A stretch of 64,000 nt of DNA from Azolla pinnata (taxonomy: Eukaryota > Streptophyta > Polypodiopsida > Salviniales > Salviniaceae): positions 1-64,000 of the forward strand of contig JBBBWG010026712.1 in the NCBI GenBank assembly GCA_037176905.1. Reading direction: 5' to 3'. Shown here piece after piece: positions 1 to 9,574 of this stretch. Position 1 is the stretch's first letter. Each line of letters starts with the position of its first letter. The position numbers were made by a program, and so were the translations under genes. Under the pieces are notes generated by a model. That model was not told where the DNA came from. It ran no database searches and saw only the letters and a program-made list of their open reading frames with translations.

Positions 1-491
1 CGGTAGGTGGCGACGAAGGGCGCGTGGGACCAGTCGATCTTGACGGCGCCGCCGCGCGTCGCCCACGCGTCGCCGTTCCAGATGCTCGAGAACACGCGCA
101 TCGGCTGCGCCGCCGGGTACGCGCCGCCGCCGCCGCCGCCGCCGCCGTGGTTGGAGAAGACGCGGATCGGCACCTCGTCCACCAGGAACACGATCCGCCG
201 CCTCGTCCACCAGACGCTGTACGTGTGGAAGTCCGCCGCCGGGTCGAACCACAGGTAGATCCTCTGCTCCCGGCCCCCCACGCCGCTCGCGAACACGTTC
301 GTCTGCAGCACGTACGGCTCCCCGCTGCTGTTCCCCAGGAACTCGAAGTCCAGCTCGTCGTGCTTCGCCGTCTCCGACGACAGCTGCCAAAACCAGCGGC
401 ATTATCCAGCAGCAGCAGCATCCGGCATTATCTCTCTGTTTTCATCATCATCGTGGGCGAAATGTGGGGGTGGGGGTGGATCTATCTATCA

Positions 492-532
<41 letters not shown>

Positions 533-567
533 CATCATCATCATCGTGGGCGAAATGTGGTGGGCGC

Positions 568-640
<73 letters not shown>

Positions 641-722
641 GTGGGCGAAATGTGGCGGGCGCATCTATCTATCTATCTATCTATCTTCATCATCATCCTC
701 GTGGGCGAAATGTGGCGGGCGC

Positions 723-755
<33 letters not shown>

Positions 756-1494
756 CCCCATCATAGTGGGCGCAATGCGGGGTAGATCTCTAATCTTCTT
801 CATCCAGAGGCGCCCACAGAACATCATCCTCGTCCTCGATCGTGGGCTAATGAACGGAATGCGGGTGGATCTAATCATCTCCCTGCACTGCGTGTGGAGG
901 GGCTTCTGCCTTCTCTAGCCAGCTGCCTATATAGCTAGCTAGCTATGGTGATTGATGAGCTGCGGGGCGATGATGGGAATGGGTGTTTTGCTTACGTAGT
1001 AGGCCGTTACTGTTCCGGCGGAGTCCCCCGGGACCAGCTTCATCTGCATGTCGATTCTCCCGAACAGGTAGCTCTGCTTCGATGCAAACCCCGCACCTGC
1101 GCGCAAGCATAAACCATCATCGTCACCACCGTTGCCATCAATCATCATACACATCCTCAGCATCTTCAGCATCGTCAGAATCAGAATCAGAATCAGCGCC
1201 ATGGGAGAGTGATAGTATATACTGGAAGCGGTTCCTACCGGTGTCGTTGTCGAGCTTGAGCGCGAGGGCGTGGCCGCCGTCCAGGAACTCCACGTTCTTG
1301 GGCGCCCACGAGACGACGAAGTTCTCGGTGAACGCGGCCGACGGGGCGGCGATGGCGGCGGCGGCGGCGGCGGCGGCGGGAGAAGCAGGGAGGAGGAGAA
1401 GGGCTAGCGAGAGAGCGATGGCGGCAATGGAGATGGGCAAGCGGAGCAGAAGCAAAGCAGAGGAGGAGGGCGGAGCTGCTGGAAGGGGCGCCAT
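1..1494 (-). CDS. XTH: Xyloglucan endotransglucosylase/hydrolase (GH16), 3' end outside window
   Basis: Cell-wall enzyme that cuts and rejoins xyloglucan chains in the apoplast. Exons (minus strand): 1494-1239, 1096-996 and 383-1 (continuing off the edge). Phases join cleanly, giving ...LDNDTG|AGFASK... and ...TAYY|LSSETAK.... The N-terminus has a short hydrophobic, Ala-rich stretch (about residues 20-48) that fits a secretion signal. The GH16 catalytic motif [11 protein letters not shown] lies at about residues 127-137, with E129 as expected nucleophile and E133 as acid/base. It is followed directly by an N-glycosylation sequon NSS, as is usual in the family. The [19 protein letters not shown] and [12 protein letters not shown] blocks are family hallmarks. 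A run of eight glycines replaces a short loop after VFSNH. The C-terminal XET_C domain is not in the window. Intron 2 (384-995) holds a compound minisatellite. Confidence 0.93.
430..780. repeat. Compound minisatellite in XTH intron 2
   Basis: A single-copy-looking core, GTGGGCGAAATGTGG, recurs at about 452, 545, 640, 700 and 765. The cores are separated by variable ATCT and ATC microsatellite runs, so the repeat period drifts between about 60 and 95 bp. A sixth, degraded core may lie near 841. The whole array lies inside the intron and explains the open Tyr/Leu/Ser/Ile and His frames there. Confidence 0.9.
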
Positions 1495-2320
1495 GAAGAA
1501 GCAGAAGCAGAAGCAGAAGCAGAAGAATCAGGAGGAGGAGAAGAAGAAGAATCAGGAAGAAGAAGAAGACGAAGAAGAAGAAGAAGAAGAAGAAGAGGCG
1601 GAGCTGGTGGCGATGGCGATGGCGGAAGAAGCGCTGCAGAGTTCTTCTGGCGCAATCCGGAAACCCTAAATCTTTCTAAATCTGTCTACTCAGCTACTTA
1701 AAACTACTGCCGCAGGGTAGATATGTATGTATGCATGCATGCATGCATTCATGTGTGCATGCATGCATGCATGCATTCATGTGTGCATGCATGCATCCAT
1801 CCATGTGTGCATGCATGCGTGCGTGCGTGTGTGCATGCCTGTATGTATGTGTATGCGTGCCTGTATGTATGTGTATGCATGCCTGTGTGCATGTGTATGT
1901 ATGCCTGTGTGCATGTCCGCATGTGTATGTGCGTGCGTGTTTGCATGTATGCATGCATGTGTATGTGCGCGCGGTGCATGTACGCGTCCGCATGTATGTG
2001 TGCATGCGTGCGCGAATTGTTACACAGACACGCGCACACGTGCGTGCGCCGCCCGCACGTGTGTCTATCCCTAGCTTTTTTATTTGCTTTTTTGCTTTTT
2101 TTGCTTTTTTGCGTTTTTCTTTATTTTCTCTGCTGGCAATGGGAGCCAGCTCACTGAGTCTTTTTCGCTTCTTCTGCTGCTTCTTCTTCTTCTTCTTTCT
2201 TCTTTATTTTCACCCCGCATTAAAAACCACAAGACCAAAAAGAAAACGCGTGAAGGGCCTTTTTCCTTCCACACCATACACATACACGTTTCTCTGTTCC
2301 TGTTCGCTTTTCTATTTGGG
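1495..2320. repeat. XTH 5' flank: purine-rich tract and ATGC/GTAT microsatellite
   Basis: 1500-1605 is an AAGCAG/GAAGAA purine tract immediately upstream of the XTH start codon, so it is polypyrimidine on the gene strand and probably 5' leader. A telo-box-like AAACCCTAAA lies at about 1661. From 1719 to 2060 runs a degenerate ATGC/TGTGTATG microsatellite of about 340 bp, open in most frames (Cys/Met/His codons) but with no gene character. 2080-2220 is T-rich with TTTTTGC and CTTCTT repeats. Confidence 0.8.
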
Positions 2321-2400
2321 TTTTAGGGTTGAGCTGTTAGGGTTTTGGCCTTTGTTGGGGTTTAGGGTTTCATTAGGGTTTAGGGTTTTGTTTTTTTGTT
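2321..2400. repeat. Cluster of telomere-like TTTAGGG units
   Basis: Several GGGTTTAGGG, TTAGGGTTT and GTTAGGG blocks within about 75 bp match the plant telomere unit TTTAGGG imperfectly. The cluster may be a short interstitial telomere-like tract or a group of telo-box promoter elements. It lies about 0.85 kb upstream of the XTH start codon. Confidence 0.55.
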
Positions 2401-3055
2401 TTTGTTTTGTTTTGAACGAGAGAAAAAAAAAACCAAAAAGGAAGAAGAACCACCAAACCCCGAGCTCAACATCAAAAAAACAAAAACAAAACAAAAAAAG
2501 AGGCCGTTAACTAAAAATAAAAAATCAAAGCAGCCACAAGCAAAATAAAAAACTTGCCCCGAAAAAAAAAAAGACAGGCCTAGCCAGAATTTGTTAATTA
2601 CATTCTAATGCCTGCTAAAATGAGAAACTACACATCAACGCCTGATTAGGTAGATGATTACCGGTGACCACCACACTGATTACATCCTAAACAACCCTAC
2701 ACCCTAAATTAATCAGGCTTCCAAATTACTGACTTCTATTGAGTGAATACCATAAGGGAATGCATCGGCGAAACAGTGGTAGCAAGCAGGACGCGATCGG
2801 CAAACCGCAAAGACGATGAATCGATTGAGTCTGAGAAGCCCCCAGATGCAAGCGATTATAAGCAACACAGAAGGTGTTAAATCTCAATGAATTAGGCGTA
2901 ATCTCTCCCCTTTTTTGAATGCATCAAAATGTCATTAATAAATCTGCTAGGCGTTTTGTTTTTTTTGGGTAGTTTTTTTTTTCTTTTTATTTCGAAGAAG
3001 GTGCTTTTTTTGTTTTTTGGACATGATATGATGCAATGCGTGGAGGGATGGATGC
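2401..3055. other. Spacer, nothing coding
   Basis: AT-rich sequence with A-runs and T-runs. No codon-biased open frame, RNA gene or clear repeat seen. Confidence 0.6.
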
Positions 3056-3125
3056 GTACGTACGTACGTACGTGCGTAGGTACGCAAGTACGTACGTATG
3101 TACGCACGTACGTACGTACATGCGC
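3055..3125. repeat. (GTAC)n microsatellite
   Basis: About 70 bp of near-perfect GTAC tetranucleotide, self-complementary, next to the CAC/CAT array. Confidence 0.85.
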
Positions 3126-3154
3126 TGGCGCCCTGCCTGCGACAGCTAATGCCT

Positions 3155-3655
3155 GCTCGTCACCATTCACCACCACCATCGTCACCATCACCACCATCGT
3201 CACCATTCACCACCACCATCGTCACCATCACCACCATCGTCACCATTCACCACCACCATCACTACCATCACCATCATCACACCACCGCCACCATCATCAC
3301 CATCACCACTACCATCATCATCACCACCACCATCATCACCACCACCATCATCACCACCACCACCATTATCACCATCATCACCACCATCATCACCACCACC
3401 ACCACCATCATCACCATCACCACCACCATCATCATCACCACCACCATCATCACCACCACCATCACTATCACCATCATCACCACCATCACCACCATCATCA
3501 CCATCATCACCACCATCATCACCATCACCACCACCATCATCACCATCACCATCACCACCATCACCACTATCAGCATCACCACCACCACCACCATCACCAC
3601 CATCACCGCCATCACCACCACCACCACCATCATCACCATCACCATCACCCACCGT
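3155..3655. repeat. (CAC/CAT)n trinucleotide array, about 500 bp
   Basis: Interspersed CAC, CAT and ACCACCATC units for about 500 bp. One strand reads poly-His, Thr/Ile or Ser-like, and the other Gly/Asp or Met/Val, with no stop for long distances. The open frames come from composition. The early part has a higher-order unit of about 27 bp (CACCATTCACCACCACCATCGT-like) repeated at 3161-3270. Confidence 0.9.
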
Positions 3656-3659
3656 ACAT

Positions 3660-5075
3660 ATCATTGCCGTGATTGGGGGCATGGGCCATGGCATGTCGTC
3701 TCATGTCATGTCATGTGATGATGAGCATGCACTGTGATCATCATTCATCATAACTGTGAATAGAAAAAAAGATTTCTTATTGCTTTGGGCATTATGGAAA
3801 GCAAGGTGTTCTTGTTTTATGGTAAGAAAAAAGGATACCTTTCAGCTGAGGTAATACAAGAAATTTGGTTTGTGGAATCGTTCATACATTGAAAGGTTAA
3901 TTTGATGATGCTCCTAAGGGCAATATATCTCGTCGAGCAGAATAGGAGCAGCGATCGCAATTTCTTCAGGAATTGATCACTTATCCTTTTTTTTTTCTTT
4001 TGTAACTATTGTAAGGCAGGAGCCAGCATGGACTTATGCTCCACCAGAATGGTTATTTCCGCCGCGGCGAGAATGTCTCGAAGTTTCGATCGGTTCCTGG
4101 TTTGAACAAATCGCAGAGCGAGCTACAGATGTAGCCATTGGCATTTTATAACTGATGACAGGAGGACCTTCGTTAATAAAACAACTTCGCAAACAGAAGA
4201 TTTCCTTTACTTTGGATGTATGCATGCATCTTACTGTCCGTCTGTCTATCAGTCTATCTATTGTTGATGGATCGTTGCACGCCTCGTATCATGCGGCATG
4301 CCATGCATGGCTGGCAAAAAAATCGCGAGTTGACTTGACTCCAATCAATGAACGCGCCTTCTAGAACTAAAAGCTATCCGGATGCCCATGTGCCCATTTA
4401 TGATGTCCATTGGCGCATCCCCATTCAAAACAAACTTCAAGTCGATGGCTGGCTGACCATAACCATCTCCTCTTGGATGGATGCATCGGTGGTTTCGAGC
4501 TGAGAATCGACGATACTCTGTCAGAGGCTTACTAAATCGTTGAGCTAAGTAATTAATTTTGCCTGAAACAATCGAAGAAAAAGAAAGGTAGAAACAATCG
4601 GATGGACTTCGTTATCTCATTCGTGGACGTACATTCTTGATTATTTGGCATTAGCGGGAGTTTAAAACAATGCGATTTGATTATGTCGATGATTAATCAA
4701 TGGATTGGAAATTAGGATCAAGATGATGGGGGTTCGTTATTCAGGTTGGAAAAACAACAGGGAGAATTACCCCCAGAAAGACCCTACTAGATTTATCAAT
4801 TGCATTTTCGACGTCTACAAGAATCAGAAATTACAGAATCGGCGCTCAAAGTTTTGGTTTGAGAGACGAAGCTAGGCTGTAACAACACTGAAAAGCAAAC
4901 GTTGCGTACACACTCCTAACTGCTATCTACTGATCGGCTTACCTGCCTCCCTACTGCTTGCTCTCTTCGTTAATTAATGTATGTATATCCCCCCCCTTCA
5001 CCATATTCAATCAGCAGAAGAAGCCAATAATTCTTCATTCGAACCAGTCTCGTGATAATCGATGAATCGGCGTCA
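3660..5075. other. Spacer, nothing coding
   Basis: AT-rich intergenic DNA. No conserved protein, splice-joinable exons or RNA gene seen on either strand. Confidence 0.6.
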
Positions 5076-5660
5076 AAGTTAATGCTAGGCCTTAAACCAT
5101 CACAAAAACCGTAAGCATGGGCGCATCTGCATATGCATGGGCGCATCTCAATACGTATATGCATATGTATGGATCGTATCTGTGTACGTACGTCGAGGGA
5201 GAGGTAAAGCCAAGCCTTTTGACAGCACAAAAACCGTAAGCATGTACGTATCTGCATACTCACGGACGCATCTGAATACGTATGTGTATATGTATGGATC
5301 GTATCTGTCGAGAGAGGTAAAGCTAGGCCTTAACAGCACAAGAACCGCAAGCATGTACGTATCTGAACACATATATGGATCGTATCCGCGTACGTACGTC
5401 GAGAGAGGTAAAGCCAGGCCTTAACCACCGCAAGCATGTACGTATCAGCATACATATATATGCATCCGTATACATATCCCTATAGGTGTGGATCGTATAC
5501 ATATCCGTATACATACCCGTATACGTACGTCGAGAGAGGTAAAGCTAGGCCTTAACAGTACAAGAACCGTAAGCATGTACGTATCTGAATACGTACATGG
5601 ATCGTATCCGTGTACGTACGTCGAGAGAGGTAAAAGCTAGGCCTTGCATGTACGTATCTG
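5075..5660. repeat. Degenerate ~90-130 bp minisatellite upstream of the SGS3-like gene
   Basis: The block CGAGAGAGGTAAAGCNAGGC followed by TTAACAGCACAAGAACCG and GCATGTACGTATCTG recurs five times, with the GAGGTAAAGC core at about 5201, 5313, 5405, 5535 and 5625. A sixth decayed copy starts near 5075. The spacers are rich in palindromic TACGTA and ATGCAT steps. The array ends about 160 bp before the SGS3-like start codon, so it overlaps the likely promoter. Confidence 0.85.
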
Positions 5661-5820
5661 CATACGTATGGACGCATCCGTACACGTATCCGTATACGTA
5701 CGGTTCGTATCTGTGTACGTATGTGTGCGTAGAGTTGCAACCTTTGGATATGTCGTCCCCTGCTTCGCGCAGAGAGGAAGCGGCGACAGAGACGATCGAG
5801 AAGACGACGCCCGAGAAACC

Positions 5821-8047
5821 ATGGCTCGGAGCCGGCGGAGCAGGAGCAGGAGCAGGAGCAGCAGGAGGAGGAGGAACAGCAGAAGCTGCAGCAGCGGCGC
5901 GTCGTGGGAGAATGGCCGCAGCAGCAAGGACGAAGAGCAGCAGCAGGAGGAGGACGACGACGACGACGAGGAAGAAGAGGAGCAGGAGCAGGAAGACGAG
6001 GAGATCGGGCGTGAAGCGATCCTGTCGCTGTTCACCTCCCGCCCCAGCCCCGATCTCGTCTCCCCTCGCGCCCTCGCCTCCCTCCACAGGGACGACTCCG
6101 CCATGTCCCGCGACAGCATCGAAGGTAACGCCTACGCCACGCTGCTCCCTTTCGTCAAGAACATGGTGGCCCTGTACAAGGAGCATCCGGATCTGGCGAG
6201 GTGCAGCGACTTCCGGATCGCCTGCGCCGTCTGCCCCGAGCAGGTGCTCTTCCGGGGATGGTCCGCGCTCCATATCCACGCCAAGAACTTCTGGAAATGC
6301 TTCCCGCACCAGCACAAGGGCTACTGCCGCGCCCTGGCGGAGGTTCTCCGAGCCGAAAGGGTTCTGGGAGTTCCCCCCGTCGCTTCCCACGCTTGGCCTC
6401 CCATCCTTCTCGTCGAGAACAGCAGCAATAGCTGCATCGCAGACCATGGCCGGAACTCGCAGATCGACGCTGCTAACCTCTCCTCCAAGAAGGGGCATGT
6501 CTCCTATTCCTTCGATGGAGCTCTCCGCCGATGGAAGGGCCTCCAGGGAGTGGGCATCCCGAAGATGCAAGACATGGAGCTCGAAGAGATCCTCGCCGTC
6601 TTCAAGAGCACCAAACGCGATGATGATGATGACCGCAACGTGATCGTCTTCCCGGCCTCCGAGATCGGATTGATCAACGCCGAGAACCTTGCCGAGGTCC
6701 TCGAGAAATGCCCCTGCGCCGAGGGCTCGTTGAAGCTCAATGTTCGCAAGGTGAAGAACCCCGACGAGATTTACAGCGTGGATGATTCGTTTGCGGACGA
6801 GGACGACGAGGATGTGATCGACGCCAGGAACCGGAATCACGGCGGAACCGGAACCTCGCAACCGTCTTTCGACTACGAGAGCCACCATCCGTTAGGGACG
6901 TGGGCGACACTGAAAGAGATCAAAGAGAATGGGCGAGTGAAGTCCATTATAGGGAAGTGGAGGAGCGGAACTGCGTCGGGAAAAGGATTTACATACAAAT
7001 GGCCATTCCGAAGGTCTCAAAAGGTTTTGCACGGGCCCTTCCTTCTCCTTTAAGAAGCTCTGTAGCGACAATGCCAAGATAAGTCAAAGGAGGTGATTCT
7101 AATTAAATTCGTGGGGCCTCTCTTCACTGGCAGCTCAAGGAGATGGAGGCAAGGTTCCAAAAGAGCCTGAATAAGTATCGTGGGCTTGGTGCTGCAGGAA
7201 ATGAAAAACTCCAGACTCAGCTGAGTGAGATCGAAAACCAGCTCAAGAAAGAAAGATTATTATGGCTCAAAGAGATATCGGGAGTGCGAGAGCACTTCTC
7301 TGGACTTGAGAAAGACATAAGAAATGAAGAGTAGGTCCATGAAACCCAATTGGAAGCAATATTGCGATTCGTCTTTTTTCCACGTACTCATGCACGCATA
7401 TGCATGAGTACGTACTAAATTTTAATTTCTCGATTCTTAAATGGACTGGTGATCTTTATATGGGCAGGGGCCGTAAAGCGCTAGCCAAGCAGGCATGGGA
7501 AGCAAGGTACAGAAAACAGCAGGATGATGATACAGATGTTGAGGAAATCGAAGATCTTTCACACGTGTACGAGTCACAAATGAAACGTTCAGCTTTCAAG
7601 AAGAAGCAAAAGGTATTGGCATGCGGGGATGTGGCATACATAGATATGCAAGATGATGATGTGTGTGTGTATCGATATGTGTGTCTCACTGTATGGGTAG
7701 TTATGGTATCTAAGCTTGATTATGTGCTGTTATCAGAAGAAAGAGGCTGAAAAGAAACGGGATGGGCAGCTCAGAAGATTATTCTACGAAAAGAATCGTT
7801 TTAGGAGGCAAGCAGAAACTGTGAAAGATGAAAGAGATTGCCTGAGCAAGAGTATTGAGCATGAAGAAATGCTGGATGCGATAAATCAAATGCTGAAAAA
7901 CTGTGATTGTGACAAAGGTGCGTGGCTTTGGCTCTGCATGAACCACACCACGCAAAGCAAAACTTTTTGCAAATGTCGATCAAATGTTTTCTATCATAAT
8001 CCCCGATGACAGGAAGTCTGAAGGCAGTTCAGTTTCTGAAGCAATAA
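5821..8047 (+). CDS. SGS3-like zf-XS/XS domain coiled-coil protein
   Basis: Exons: 5821-7023, 7134-7330, 7468-7612, 7737-7917 and 8013-8047. Phases join, giving 586 aa. The start is the first ATG in a good context (AACCATGGC) after the minisatellite. Residues 1-25 are Arg/Ser-rich and 37-62 strongly acidic. A zf-XS-like zinc finger spans about 130-180 (CAVC, HIHAK, then HKGYCRALAEVL), followed by an XS-like region at about 190-300 (WPPILLVEN; then INAENLAEVL). A charged coiled coil fills about 402-570. There is no XH domain, so the order and length match SGS3 better than IDN2/FDM proteins. SGS3 binds dsRNA with 5' overhangs and works with RDR6 in trans-acting siRNA production. The intron 1 donor (AAG|GTTTTG) is weak, and the XS part is diverged, with an acidic insert at about 320-345. 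Confidence 0.6.
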
Positions 8048-9574
8048 TATGGTGCATATCAATGCATGTGCATTTCATAGAGGTTCTGGGGTGTCCATAG
8101 TTTGGGTAGAAATAATCGGTATCGTGGTTATTCATAGGATGGCTTCTATAAACATGTTTGTTTTTTCTCAATTCTCTGGGAATCGTCTGTGCAGTGTGTA
8201 GAACTAACTGACATTGCTGCTCTAGAGACCTTGTTAAGAAAAGGAGTCGGTTTTTTCCTCTGCAAAATACATTGAAATAGTAAGTGAGATCAATCTGTCC
8301 TTGAGACATTTGCCATGACAAAAATGTGACTGATTCGGGTACGAGAATATGAAATTCGTTGGATGAACTGATGTTGATGTATGTATCTTTGTCCTTTTGG
8401 TATTGTTTAGATATATGGCGAAGCTGTATCTAAATGAGTATGTACCGTAACATCATGTGCTTGTGCTGTATATGTAAATCTGTACCCATGTCTGTTTATA
8501 TTACTGATGGATAGCTTTATGATTTTTGTGCAGGGTGAAGGTCAAAGGTCAAGCGTTTTTTTTTTAAACCAGTGAGGATGGAAAGGAAGTCGGCCACCAG
8601 CACCAGCACTAGCACCAAAAAATTAAGCACTAATGCTAATCCTGCTAACTTTAAAAGGAGAGGCTAACCTGTACAGAAGCAATCGTGCTCTAACATCAAT
8701 GCTAATGCAAATCTTACCCAAGCAAAATTCATTCATTTTTGCAATCTGAAAAACACGGTAGATTTCTATTTTTTTGCACCAGAAACTGCAGGATTCTTTG
8801 ACAATATGCATCAATTTGGTATAAGTGTCCCCTTAAGTCCCTAGGTCGGACAGTTTCATGAAGGAGGCAAACTTTTTATAAAAAAGGAGCAGATTTCTTA
8901 GCTCAAGAAATGTGAAAGGCAACCTGTGAAGAGGCACAACTTGCTAAAAGAGATGAAAAGATGGTCTGATTTAATTCATGGAAACTAAAAACATTATGAA
9001 CTCAAATACAAAAAAATGCCATATTTTATGGAGGAATTCAAAACCCATAAGTGGTGTCAAAAATCATGATAACGGTAGCCCACCATTTGATGAATCAAAT
9101 GTAATATTCTCACAATCAATATTCATCGGAGAGCACTACGCAGCAATCATCTACAGCTCCAAAAAATGGCATGGCCAAGGTTAGAAGCCAACTAATTTTG
9201 GAGCTCACAAGAATGGCATTGGTTTTTACAAGTGATGCTAGTAGATGGGAAGTTTACACATATTTGATTGGGGTTTTATTTGCATTCAAGGAGCAAACCT
9301 GATGCTACTAAACCAAGAGACGATGTTTTCTTTTGGCAATGAATGTTAGGTAGACCTTGTTGCTACATCAACAGACTGTTTTGTCTGATGATTTTTGTTT
9401 TGGATAGATGATAGTAGTGCTCTCACATTCTGATTTTGGTGGCTAATCGTCCATCTATAGCACTGCTGATGGGCTGTAGAGCAACCTGCATATGGTGCCA
9501 TCTCCAAGAAGCTCAGGCTTGCTTCACACGCCCATCAGGTATGCATTCTCAGAAATGGTTCCAGAGTGCCTTCT
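8048..9574. other. Spacer, nothing coding
   Basis: Contains the 3' region of the SGS3-like gene and the 5' region of the PPR gene. No recognisable protein or RNA gene. A CAG|GTATGC donor-like site at 9538 could belong to a leader intron of the PPR gene, but this is not supported further. Confidence 0.5.

Noticed and set aside
24-785. 253-aa plus-strand open frame
   Set aside because: Antisense shadow of XTH exon 3 running into the ATCT array; no family features.
1694-2157. Cys/Met/His-rich peptides on both strands
   Set aside because: Translation of the ATGC/GTAT microsatellite; no gene context.
3098-3718. Poly-His and Gly/Asp-rich proteins up to 247 aa
   Set aside because: Product of the CAC/CAT repeat, open in almost every frame.
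5545-6888. 447-aa minus-strand open frame
   Set aside because: Antisense of the GC-rich first exon of the SGS3-like gene; Val/Ala/Leu composition without motifs, while the plus frame has zf-XS/XS features and joinable exons.
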